Below, one piece after another: positions 34,199-41,177 of a DNA stretch of 64,000 nt. Positions within the stretch are counted from its first letter, which is position 1, and every line of letters starts with the position of its first letter. The translations under genes were made by a program, and so were the position numbers. Origin of the DNA: Fimenecus sp045593555 (GTDB lineage: Bacteria > Bacillota > Clostridia > Oscillospirales > Acutalibacteraceae); the NCBI GenBank assembly GCA_045593555.1, contig JAZNWU010000026.1, forward strand, positions 23,732 to 87,731, given 5' to 3'. Below the pieces are notes generated by a model. The model saw only the letters and a program-made list of their open reading frames with translations. It ran no database searches and had not been told where the DNA came from.

Positions 34199-34236
34199 AA
34201 TAAAAATGTAATCAATCCTAAAAGGAGAAAATAAAT

Positions 34237-35745
34237 ATGGCAGTAGAAAAATTACAGTATTTCGTGAACGGTCAGTTCAAAGACTCAAAAACTGATGTTT
34301 GGTATGACCTTCACAATCCAAGCACAGGTGAAGTTGTAGGACAAGCACCTTGCTGTACAAATGACGAAGTTCTTGAAGCAATCGAGGCTGCAAAGGCAGC
34401 ATATCCGGGTTGGAGAGCAACTCCTGCAATCAAGAGAGCACAGATTCTTTATAAAATCCGTGAACTCATTATCCGTGATATGGAAGAGCTTACAATGTGT
34501 GTTGCTTGTGAAAATGGTAAAGTATGGGGCGAAGCAGAAGGCGATGTTCTTAAAGCAAAAGAAGGTACAGAGCTTGCAACTCAGGTTCCATCACTTATGA
34601 TGGGTGAAAGCCTTATGGATGCTTCAACAGGTTATGATACAGTTAAATATCGTGAACCTCTCGGTGTTTTCGCAGGTATCGTCCCTGTTAACTTCCCTGC
34701 AATGATTCCATTCGGTTGGATGGCTCCTACTTGTATTGCAACAGGTAATACAATGGTTCTCAAAGCAGCATCTCTTACACCAAAAACAGCAATGAAATTT
34801 GCTGCTATTTATAAAGAAGCAGGTGTTCCTGACGGTGTTATCAATGTTATCACTTGTTCAAGAAACGAAGTAAACACAATTCTTGACCATCCTGATGTTA
34901 AGGGTATCACATTCGTTGGTTCAACTCCTGTTGGCCTTAAGGTTTATTCTCGTGCAGCAGCTGCAGGCAAGCGTTGTCAGGCTCTTACTCAGGCTAAGAA
35001 CCATGCTCTTGTTATGTCAGACTGTGCACTTGAAAGAACAGTTGCAGGTGTTATCAACTCTGCTTACGGTTGTGCAGGTCAGCGTTGTATGGCTCTTACT
35101 TGCTGTGTAGTTGAAGAAGCTATTGCAGACAAGTTTGTTGCTGAACTTGTTAAACAGGCAAAGAATATTAAGGTTGGTCCATCTTGGGAAAAGACATCAA
35201 AACTCGGACCTATTACATATAAGAAGCATTACGAAGAAGTTCTTGCTGACATTCAGAAGGGTGTTGACGAAGGTGCAGAACTCGTTCTTGACGGTCGTGA
35301 TGTTAAGGTTGAGGGATATGAAAACGGATATTTCGTTGGCCCTACAATCTTTGATAAGGTTACAGCTGATATGACAATCGGTGATGAAGAAGTATTCGGA
35401 CCTGTTCTTTGCATAAAGCGTTGTAAGAACTTTGAAGAAGGTCTTAAGATTATGAACGACAACCCATATGCAAACGGTTCTGTTATCTACACACAGAGTG
35501 GTTACTTTGCACGTCAGTTTGCTCGTTACACAGACGGTGGTCAGGTTGGTATCAACGTTGGTATTCCTGTTCCTGTTGGTTTCTTCCCATTCTCAGGACA
35601 CAAGCAGTCATTCTTCGGTGACCTTCATTGTCTTGGTAAGGATGCATACCGTTTCTACACAGAATCAAAGGCAGTTACACAACACTGGTTTGACGAAGAA
35701 GAGAAATCAACAACTAATGTTTCAACATGGGACGGTACTATCTAA
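34237..35745 (+). CDS. iolA: Methylmalonate/malonate-semialdehyde dehydrogenase (CoA-acylating)
   Basis: A 502-residue aldehyde dehydrogenase superfamily enzyme that converts malonate semialdehyde to acetyl-CoA and CO2 at the end of inositol breakdown. It has PLGVFAGIVPVNFPAMIPFGW and MVLKAASLTPKTAM in the cofactor domain, GSTPVGLKVYSRAAAAGKRCQALTQAKNHALV, and the catalytic Cys in YGCAGQRCMALTCCVV. The lack of the general-base Glu region of hydrolytic ALDHs agrees with a CoA-acylating enzyme. AAAGGAG precedes the ATG. Confidence 0.93.
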   Translation: MAVEKLQYFVNGQFKDSKTDVWYDLHNPSTGEVVGQAPCCTNDEVLEAIEAAKAAYPGWRATPAIKRAQILYKIRELIIRDMEELTMCVACENGKVWGEAEGDVLKAKEGTELATQVPSLMMGESLMDASTGYDTVKYREPLGVFAGIVPVNFPAMIPFGWMAPTCIATGNTMVLKAASLTPKTAMKFAAIYKEAGVPDGVINVITCSRNEVNTILDHPDVKGITFVGSTPVGLKVYSRAAAAGKRCQALTQAKNHALVMSDCALERTVAGVINSAYGCAGQRCMALTCCVVEEAIADKFVAELVKQAKNIKVGPSWEKTSKLGPITYKKHYEEVLADIQKGVDEGAELVLDGRDVKVEGYENGYFVGPTIFDKVTADMTIGDEEVFGPVLCIKRCKNFEEGLKIMNDNPYANGSVIYTQSGYFARQFARYTDGGQVGINVGIPVPVGFFPFSGHKQSFFGDLHCLGKDAYRFYTESKAVTQHWFDEEEKSTTNVSTWDGTI

Positions 35746-35753
35746 TTTGTGTC

Positions 35754-35835
35754 TTTTTCCGTAATGCGTCGTTGCTTTTGGCTCGTGGTATACCTGATAC
35801 AACTTCGCCTCGGCAACATTGCCTTACGAAAAAAA
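35754..35835 (+). repeat. Repeat B, copy 4
   Basis: Begins 8 bases after the iolA stop. Outer arms CGTAA/TTACG and inner arms GTTGC/GCAAC pair exactly, as in copy 3. Orientation relative to the upstream gene is again the same. Confidence 0.8.
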
Positions 35836-35881
35836 TCCCACAAATTAAGTTTTTCTAAAAATACATAAGATTTTATTCGTA

Positions 35882-35967
35882 GGGGTCGGCGGGTCTCACC
35901 TGCCGGTTCGGTCGGTGCTTCTGCTTCGCAGAGGTGTCCACTGGACACCCGCACCCTCGACGACCCG
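35882..35967. repeat. GC-rich palindromic intergenic element
   Basis: An 86-bp GC-rich patch in AT-rich surroundings. GGGGTCG at its left end mirrors CGACCC at its right, GGCGGGT partly mirrors ACCCGC, and GGTGTCCACTGGACACC is an internal palindrome. It stands between iolA and iolG. I found no second full copy in the window; the GTAGGGNCG opening recurs near 14941 and 37010. Confidence 0.6.
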
Positions 35968-35994
35968 TATCCAAATTATAAAGGAGAAAATATT

Positions 35995-37002
35995 ATGCTC
36001 AAAATCGGTATTATCGGTGCAGGCCGTATTGGTAAGGTGCACCTTGAATCAATTACATATCATGTAAAGGGTGCTGAAGTTGTTGCAATTGCAGACCCAT
36101 TTATGAACGACGAAACAAAGGCTTTCTGTGAAGGCTTTGGTGTAGAAAAAATCTACACAGATTACACAAAAATCATTGAAGACAAAGACATCGATGCAGT
36201 TCTTGTTTGTTCATCAACTGACACTCACGCTCCGATTTCTATTGAAGCAATCAATGCAGGTAAGCACGTATTCTGTGAAAAGCCACTTGCAAATACAGTA
36301 GATAAGATTCTTGAAATTGCAGATGCTCTGAAATGCCATCCTGAATGTAAATTCCAGGTAGGTTTCAACCGTCGTTTTGACCATAACTTCGCAGCAGTTC
36401 GTAAAGCATATGACGAAGGCAAAATCGGTGAAGCACAGATTCTTAAAATCACTTCTCGTGACCCACAGGCACCACCTGTTGGCTATTGTGCAGCAAGCAT
36501 CTTCCTTGATATGACAATTCATGATTTTGATATGGCTTGCTTCCTTACAAACAGTGATGTTGAAGAACTTTATGTTTATGCTGATGCTCTTATCAATCCT
36601 GGTATTCGTGAATACGGTGACTTCGACACAGCTATCATTTCTATGAAAATGGAAAATGGTGCTCTTGCAGTTATTGATAACTCTCGTCAGGCTATGTACG
36701 GTTATGACCAGAGAGCAGAGCTTTTTGGTTCAAAGGGTATGGTTGCAACTGCTAACGACACTCTTTCAACTGCTGTTGTTTCAGATGCGAACGGTGTAAC
36801 AGGCGAAAAACCACTCTATTTCTTCCTTGAAAGATATATGGGTTCATTCTCAGAAGAAGTTAGACAGTTTGTTGACTGTTGTGTAAACGATAAGGAAACT
36901 CCTGTTGGTATCCACGCAGGTTTACAGTCAGTTAAGATTGCTCTTGCTGCTGAAAAATCAGCTAATGAGGGCAGACCTGTTAAACTTGCAGAAATTCAGT
37001 AA
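35995..37002 (+). CDS. iolG: Inositol 2-dehydrogenase
   Basis: A 335-residue Gfo/Idh/MocA oxidoreductase that oxidises myo-inositol to 2-keto-myo-inositol, the entry step of the pathway. KIGIIGAGRIGKVHLESI is the Rossmann motif, HVFCEKPLANTVD the conserved lysine motif, QVGFNRRFDHNFAAVRKA a substrate-side helix, and DMTIHDFDMACFL carries the catalytic Asp/His pair. Family members act on many sugars, but the operon context supports inositol. AAAGGAG precedes the ATG. Confidence 0.9.
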   Translation: MLKIGIIGAGRIGKVHLESITYHVKGAEVVAIADPFMNDETKAFCEGFGVEKIYTDYTKIIEDKDIDAVLVCSSTDTHAPISIEAINAGKHVFCEKPLANTVDKILEIADALKCHPECKFQVGFNRRFDHNFAAVRKAYDEGKIGEAQILKITSRDPQAPPVGYCAASIFLDMTIHDFDMACFLTNSDVEELYVYADALINPGIREYGDFDTAIISMKMENGALAVIDNSRQAMYGYDQRAELFGSKGMVATANDTLSTAVVSDANGVTGEKPLYFFLERYMGSFSEEVRQFVDCCVNDKETPVGIHAGLQSVKIALAAEKSANEGRPVKLAEIQ

Positions 37003-37045
37003 TAACACGGTAGGGCGGGGTCTTGACCCCGCCGAAATTATAATC

Positions 37046-37128
37046 TAATGTTTAATGTCATTCTGAGCGAAGCGAAGAATCTGTGTTGTGTTTTGAGATT
37101 CTTCGCCACTGCGTTTCTCAGAATGACA
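37046..37128. repeat. Palindromic repeat D, copy 2
   Basis: TGTCATTCTGAG at the left mirrors CTCAGAATGACA at the right, with GAAGAATCT and AGATTCTTCG inside. It is related to the unit at 19976-20046. Just before it, at 37009-37030, a small GC-rich hairpin (GGCGGGGTC with GACCCCGCC) follows the iolG stop and may help end transcription. Confidence 0.7.
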
Positions 37129-37149
37129 CTAAGTGAGTAGGTGTTAAAT

Positions 37150-37620
37150 ATGTCCATAGAAAAAGGAAGGGAATATTTCCGTCAATTCGGTATGGAAGAC
37201 AGAGTTCAGGAATTTGAGGTTTCAAGTGCAACTGTTGAACTTGCAGCACAAGCTTTAGGCGTTGAGGGTGCAAGGATTGCAAAAACTCTTTCATTTATGG
37301 TGGGAGAACAGCCAATTCTCATCCTTATGGCAGGAGATGTTAAGGTTGACAACTCTAAATATAAAGGATTTTTTCACACAAAAGCAAAAATGATGTCACC
37401 TGAACAACTTGAAGAGTTTGTAGGTCATCGGATTGGTGGCGTTTGTCCCTTTGGAATTAAAGACGGTGTAGATGTTTATCTTGATGAGTCAATGAAAAGA
37501 TTTACCACTGTTTTTCCTGCTGTAGGTGGCTCAAATAGTGCCATTGAACTCACAATTCCCGAATTGGAAAAATACTCAAACTATAAAGAGTGGGTAGATG
37601 TATCCAAAGCAATTGAGTAA
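37150..37620 (+). CDS. YbaK/EbsC family aminoacyl-tRNA deacylase
   Basis: A 156-residue protein of the YbaK/ProX editing family, whose members hydrolyse mischarged aminoacyl-tRNAs such as Cys-tRNA(Pro). Motifs are ARIAKTLSFMVGEQPILILMAGDVKVDNSKYK, the lysine-containing segment at the active site, and HRIGGVCPFGIKDGVDVYLDESM. Length fits a free-standing trans-editing factor. The ATG at 37150 was chosen over GTG 37141 because TAGGTG lies 7 bases upstream. A bidirectional terminator follows. Confidence 0.85.
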   Translation: MSIEKGREYFRQFGMEDRVQEFEVSSATVELAAQALGVEGARIAKTLSFMVGEQPILILMAGDVKVDNSKYKGFFHTKAKMMSPEQLEEFVGHRIGGVCPFGIKDGVDVYLDESMKRFTTVFPAVGGSNSAIELTIPELEKYSNYKEWVDVSKAIE

Positions 37621-37651
37621 GTGCAAAATGTAAAACGCAAAGTGCAAAATT

Positions 37652-37682
37652 AAAGGACGGTTCATCACGAACCGTCCTTTGT
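37652..37682. terminator. Bidirectional terminator
   Basis: AAAGGACGGTTC (37652-37663) pairs with GAACCGTCCTTT (37669-37680). It serves both the YbaK gene and the convergent DUF4352-like gene. Confidence 0.85.
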
Positions 37683-37686
37683 TTAA

Positions 37687-38205
37687 TTAATCAACAATGA
37701 AAATTGCTTTTTGTTCATCCCAAAAGTCTGTTTCATATTCTATTTCAATTTTTTCAGCATCTTTTGGAACTTCAAAGTAAACTTTGCCAGATGTGGTTCT
37801 GCCTGCCGAAAGTGTTGCAGAAATGCCGTCATCTTCATAATGTGATTCCATAGCAACATCATCAGCATAGCAATTAAATTCAAAATATGAAATGTATGCA
37901 TCAGAATCGGCAATGTTTTTTGCAGCTAAATCAATATAAATGTACTTATAACCATCTTTAGGTGGAGAATATTGTGAATATCCTTTGAACTCACCACATT
38001 CATTATAAGTAATTTCAAGATTTGAAGTTGTAAGAACATCACCAACTTTAACAGTTACATTACCATTTGATGTTGTTGTGTCATTTGCAGTGGTGCTTTC
38101 ACCTTGTGATACCGTTGCAGAACTGTCGTCACTACTGCCAACTGCAAATAATGCAAAAGTAGCAAGAACAAGAATTGCCATAAGAATTGATAAGATTTTT
38201 TTCAT
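37687..38205 (-). CDS. Exported DUF4352-like protein
   Basis: A 172-residue protein with a signal peptide or anchor (1-22), a Ser/Thr-rich linker (about 25-50), and a C-terminal beta-sandwich matching the DUF4352 (telokin-like) pattern: VGDVLTTSNLEITYNECGEF, then GYKYIYIDLAAKNIADSDAYIS, and a late SGKVYFEVPKDAEKIEIEYE. Such domains are found on Firmicute surface proteins of unknown role. AAAGGAG precedes the ATG. The start overlaps the stop of the VanZ-like gene in an ATGA arrangement, so the two are translationally coupled. Confidence 0.75.
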   Translation of the reverse strand: MKKILSILMAILVLATFALFAVGSSDDSSATVSQGESTTANDTTTSNGNVTVKVGDVLTTSNLEITYNECGEFKGYSQYSPPKDGYKYIYIDLAAKNIADSDAYISYFEFNCYADDVAMESHYEDDGISATLSAGRTTSGKVYFEVPKDAEKIEIEYETDFWDEQKAIFIVD

Positions 38206-38621
38206 TTTAAAAACTCCTTTTTTATTATTATAACGGCAAGAAAAATTGCCGAAATTTCCAAAATAATGTCCCATATATCAAAAGTTCCGTTTATATGTCC
38301 AACAATTTGCAGAAACTCAACAATAATTGAGAGTAGAGCAGATAATAAACCTGAAAACAACAAAGAAATTTTAAAATCTATAAAACAAAAGAAAAGCGAA
38401 AAGGTTAAAGCATAAGCCCACAAAATGTCACAACCCCAACAAGTGATAAATCGGTAAATGATATTGTCAGAATATAAATATGGTAATGAAATTCCTAAAA
38501 AATTTTGACTTATTGTATTTATATATGTATTTTTGTAACAGAATAAATAAATTAAAAGTCCTATGAATAGTGGTGTTATAATGTTTGCAAATAAGAAAAG
38601 AGTTTTCTTTTTCAAGTCCAA
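38202..38621 (-). CDS. VanZ-like membrane protein
   Basis: A 139-residue protein with four membrane helices. The segment IVEFLQIVGHINGTFDIWDIILEISA carries the Glu-x-x-Gln and Asp-x-x-Asp spacing of the VanZ-like fold; the rest is poorly conserved. VanZ relatives affect envelope properties, and in one case teicoplanin tolerance, but this short copy has no predicted substrate. It is the first gene of a two-gene operon transcribed from the promoter at 38654-38682, divergent from an XRE regulator. Confidence 0.65.
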   Translation of the reverse strand: MDLKKKTLFLFANIITPLFIGLLIYLFCYKNTYINTISQNFLGISLPYLYSDNIIYRFITCWGCDILWAYALTFSLFFCFIDFKISLLFSGLLSALLSIIVEFLQIVGHINGTFDIWDIILEISAIFLAVIIIKKEFLK

Positions 38622-38653
38622 AATCCTTTGTCGTGATTTGTTGTCTTTTGGTT

Positions 38654-38682
38654 ATTCTACTGCAAAATGCAGTAAAAGTCAA
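38654..38682 (-). promoter_or_regulatory. Sigma-A promoter of the VanZ-like operon
   Basis: On the minus strand TTGACT (38682-38677) and TAGAAT (38659-38654) have a 17-base spacer. The spacer consists largely of the left half of a dyad operator, so a bound repressor would block polymerase. Confidence 0.75.
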
Positions 38683-38700
38683 TACTGCATTTTGTTGTAG
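38657..38700. promoter_or_regulatory. Dyad operator between the XRE gene and the VanZ-like operon
   Basis: CTACTGCAAAATGCAGTA (38657-38674) and TACTGCATTTTGTTGTAG (38683-38700) are inverted copies matching at 16 of 18 positions, separated by 8 bases. Each half is itself partly palindromic. The right half overlaps the region expected for the xre promoter (TATACT at 38703-38708), so both directions could be regulated. Confidence 0.7.
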
Positions 38701-38724
38701 CATATACTATTATCGGTGATAATA

Positions 38725-38925
38725 ATGTATCAGCGAATTCGAGATTTGCGAGAAGATAGTGACTTAACACAAAAACAAATGGCAGAAATTCTTCATTGTT
38801 CACAGCAGGTATATAGTAATTATGAATTAGGACAAAGAGATATCCCCACAGCAATTCTCATATTGCTTGCCAAATATCATAAAACAACAACAGATTATAT
38901 TTTAGGATTAACTGATGAAAAATGA
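38725..38925 (+). CDS. Small XRE-family regulator
   Basis: A 66-residue protein made of a single helix-turn-helix domain: IRDLREDSDLTQKQMAEILHCSQQVYSNYELGQRDIPTAILILLAKYHKTTTDYILGL. It has no effector domain. The ATG at 38725 is preceded by GGTGA; the GTG at 38716 is part of that ribosome site. It lies head to head with the VanZ-like operon across a strong dyad and is probably its repressor. Confidence 0.88.
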   Translation: MYQRIRDLREDSDLTQKQMAEILHCSQQVYSNYELGQRDIPTAILILLAKYHKTTTDYILGLTDEK

Positions 38926-38957
38926 CCTTCCAAGTACTTGCTTGGGAGGTTTTGTTA
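38925..38957 (+). terminator. Rho-independent terminator of the small XRE gene
   Basis: ACCTTCCAAG (38925-38934) pairs with CTTGGGAGGT (38941-38950), followed by TTTTGTT. The stem starts at the last base of the stop codon. Confidence 0.75.
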
Positions 38958-38960
38958 TTG

Positions 38961-39068
38961 GGCTCCACCCTTGAGGGGAGCTGTCACCATAAGGTGACTG
39001 AGGGGGGTAATGAACACCCCCTTCCGTCAAAACTTCGTTTTGCCACCTTCCCCTCGGTGGGAGAAGGC
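38961..39068. repeat. Palindromic repeat C, copy 2 (shorter)
   Basis: Starts GGCTCCACCCTTGAGGGGAG and ends CCTTCCCCTCGGTGGGAGAA before GGC. The inner CTGTCACC and AAGGTGACTGAG parts match the other C units, while the middle differs. Confidence 0.7.
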
Positions 39069-39130
39069 TATTTCTTTTTTTCTTTATCACCAAAAAAACA
39101 CCGATATATTTGTTTATTTCTCGCATTTAC

Positions 39131-39160
39131 TTAAACACATTAAAAGTCTATAATTATAAT
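39131..39160 (+). promoter_or_regulatory. Promoter of the ATP-grasp/alpha-E/transglutaminase operon
   Basis: TTAAAC (39131-39136), an 18-base spacer and a perfect TATAAT (39155-39160). The -10 box covers the upstream ATG at 39159, so transcripts should begin after that codon, favouring the TTG start at 39195. Confidence 0.55.
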
Positions 39161-39194
39161 GTATAGTTTTAGCTTGTTATTGGGAGTGAGAATT

Positions 39195-40508
39195 TTGTAC
39201 GGACTTATAGAGCATACAGATGAGATAAACCGACTTTTAGCACGATACGGTGTTAAATTCGGTATCTATAAAAATAATGTCTTCAACGAAAGACTTTTTC
39301 CGTTCGATGCTGTGCCTCGTATTATTTCAAAGGATGAGTTTGACTATCTTGAACGAGGACTTAAACAGCGTGTTAAGGCATTAAATGTTTTCCTTAAGGA
39401 TATTTACACTAAAAAACAGATTATAAAGGACAAGATTATTCCTGAAGAATTTGTTTATGGTGCAGCAGGATATATGATGGAATGTGAGGGTGCAGTTCCG
39501 CCTAAAGATGTTTTTGCTCATATTTCAGGTATCGACCTTGTTCAGGGAAATGATATGCGTTGGTATGTGCTTGAGGACAACCTCCGTGTGCCATCGGGTG
39601 CATCATATCCTATGATTGCAAGAGAGCTTTGTCGTAGAGCAAGTCCTGATACTTTCCGTGCAAATACAGTTGTAGATAATCGTAATTATGGCGATTTGCT
39701 TCGTAATGCTCTCGATTATGTAAATACAGGTGGAATTAATGTAGTTTTAACTCCCGGTAGATTTAACTCTGCATTCTTTGAACATTCATATCTTGCCGAA
39801 AAAACCGGTGCAGTTTTTGCAATGCCACAGGATTTGTTTGTTGAGGGAAATGTGCTTTATTATAACGAGTATTCAGGTAGCAGAAAACGAGTTGGTGCTG
39901 TTTATCGTAGAATAAACGACGACTTTATGGACCCTATGACATTCCGTGCAGACTCTCTTTTAGGAGTTCCTCATATTATGGATGCTTATCGTGCAGGAAA
40001 TGTTGCACTTGTCAACGCACCCGGCAATAGTGTTGCTGATGATAAGGGAATTTACTATTATGTTCCTGCCATGATTAAGTATTATTTAGGTGAAGAGCCG
40101 ATTTTATCAAATGCTCCTACATATTTGCCATTCTATCCTGATGATATGAAATATGTCCTTGACAATATTCAGAAGCTCGTTATCAAGGATGTTGCTGAAT
40201 CAGGTGGTTATGGTGTCGTTTTCGGTAGTGAATTATCTCTTGAAAGAGTGTATGAATTAAAGAAAATGATTCAAAAAGAACCTCGTCGTTTTATTGCTCA
40301 GGAGGTTATTCAGTTCAATGACCTTAAGGTTGTTGAAAATGGTGCTTGGACAGAAAGAAAAGCAGATTTGCGTGCATTTGTCCTTACAGGTGAAGAACCT
40401 GTTGTATGGAAATCAGGACTTACAAGATTTTCAAAAGATGCAAATTCTTTTGTAGTTAATTCTTCACAGGGAGGAGGCTTTAAAGACACATGGGTGTTAT
40501 CTCGATAA
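39195..40508 (+). CDS. Circularly permuted ATP-grasp type 2 family protein
   Basis: A 437-residue protein of the circularly permuted ATP-grasp group (old DUF404/DUF407), predicted peptide or amide ligases of unknown product. Motifs are HISGIDLVQGNDMRWYVLEDNLRVPSGASYPMIARELCRR, LTPGRFNSAFFEHSYLAEKTG, VNAPGNSVADDKGIYYYVPAMIKYYLGEEPIL, VIKDVAESGGYGVVFG and the late KADLRAFVLTG and GLTRFSKD stretches. The start is taken as TTG 39195 because GGGAGTGAG lies just before it and the ATG at 39159 is inside the -10 box. It overlaps the next gene by 19 bases. With alpha-E and transglutaminase genes it forms a conserved trio. Confidence 0.85.
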   Translation: MYGLIEHTDEINRLLARYGVKFGIYKNNVFNERLFPFDAVPRIISKDEFDYLERGLKQRVKALNVFLKDIYTKKQIIKDKIIPEEFVYGAAGYMMECEGAVPPKDVFAHISGIDLVQGNDMRWYVLEDNLRVPSGASYPMIARELCRRASPDTFRANTVVDNRNYGDLLRNALDYVNTGGINVVLTPGRFNSAFFEHSYLAEKTGAVFAMPQDLFVEGNVLYYNEYSGSRKRVGAVYRRINDDFMDPMTFRADSLLGVPHIMDAYRAGNVALVNAPGNSVADDKGIYYYVPAMIKYYLGEEPILSNAPTYLPFYPDDMKYVLDNIQKLVIKDVAESGGYGVVFGSELSLERVYELKKMIQKEPRRFIAQEVIQFNDLKVVENGAWTERKADLRAFVLTGEEPVVWKSGLTRFSKDANSFVVNSSQGGGFKDTWVLSR

Positions 40509-41176
40509 AATCAAGTGACAATCTCTTCTGGCTTGGTCGTTATGTGGAACGAGTTTTTACGACACTTAAAGCTTTTACAGAGTGTTACGATATTATGATA
40601 GATGTAAATGATGAAGAATACATAAATTTCTGTCGTCGTCTTGGAATTGCAAATAATTATTCCTGTCGTCAGGAATTTATCAGTTCATTCCTTTTTGACT
40701 CAAATGACCCTGCGTCAATTTATTCAAGCCTTCTTCATGCTTATGACAACGCAGTTGAAATGAGAAATGTAATCAGTTCTGATACCCTTTCATATCTTCA
40801 GCTGGCAGTGGATATTATGGAAAAAAGCAGTAGCAGTAATGCTCCGCTTCTTAAGGTTCAGGAAGTGACAGATTGGATATTCGCTTTCTGGGGTAGTGCT
40901 GATGATAATATTGAAGCAGAAGTATCAAGAAATATTTTAAAGTTTGGTAGAAGTATTGAAAGACTTGATTTGTATACAAGACTTGACTATCCTGTTGAAT
41001 TATTGAGAAAAGAGTTTTCAATAATGCTCAATAGGCTTTACAAAGTGGGAATTGACTTTAATTCTCATTCAATAGAACGCCTTTCAAGGATGATTCTTGA
41101 AGCTGAAGATTATGCACCTTATAAGGTATCAATTCAGAATGAATTGGCACAACTTTTTGTAACAGGAGTGATGTGA
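40490..41176 (+). CDS. Alpha-E domain protein (DUF403)
   Basis: A 228-residue all-helical protein of the alpha-E family. The start MGVISIKSSDNLFWLGRYVERVFTTLKAFTECYD and the later SLLHAYDNAVEMRNVISSDTLSYLQ and GRSIERLDLYTRLDYP motifs are characteristic. The family is known almost only from linkage to permuted ATP-grasp and transglutaminase genes; its biochemical role is not established. It overlaps the ATP-grasp gene and ends one base before the transglutaminase gene starts, so the three should be made together. Confidence 0.88.
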   Translation: MGVISIKSSDNLFWLGRYVERVFTTLKAFTECYDIMIDVNDEEYINFCRRLGIANNYSCRQEFISSFLFDSNDPASIYSSLLHAYDNAVEMRNVISSDTLSYLQLAVDIMEKSSSSNAPLLKVQEVTDWIFAFWGSADDNIEAEVSRNILKFGRSIERLDLYTRLDYPVELLRKEFSIMLNRLYKVGIDFNSHSIERLSRMILEAEDYAPYKVSIQNELAQLFVTGVM

Positions 41177-41177
41177 A

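Noticed and set aside
37009..37030. GTAGGGCGGGG hairpin as a strong terminator after iolG
   Set aside because: The stem is good but the T-run is missing, so it is treated as part of a repeat cluster.
34075..39068. Repeat C as a CRISPR array
   Set aside because: The units are palindromic, far apart and single; there are no regular spacers and no cas genes.
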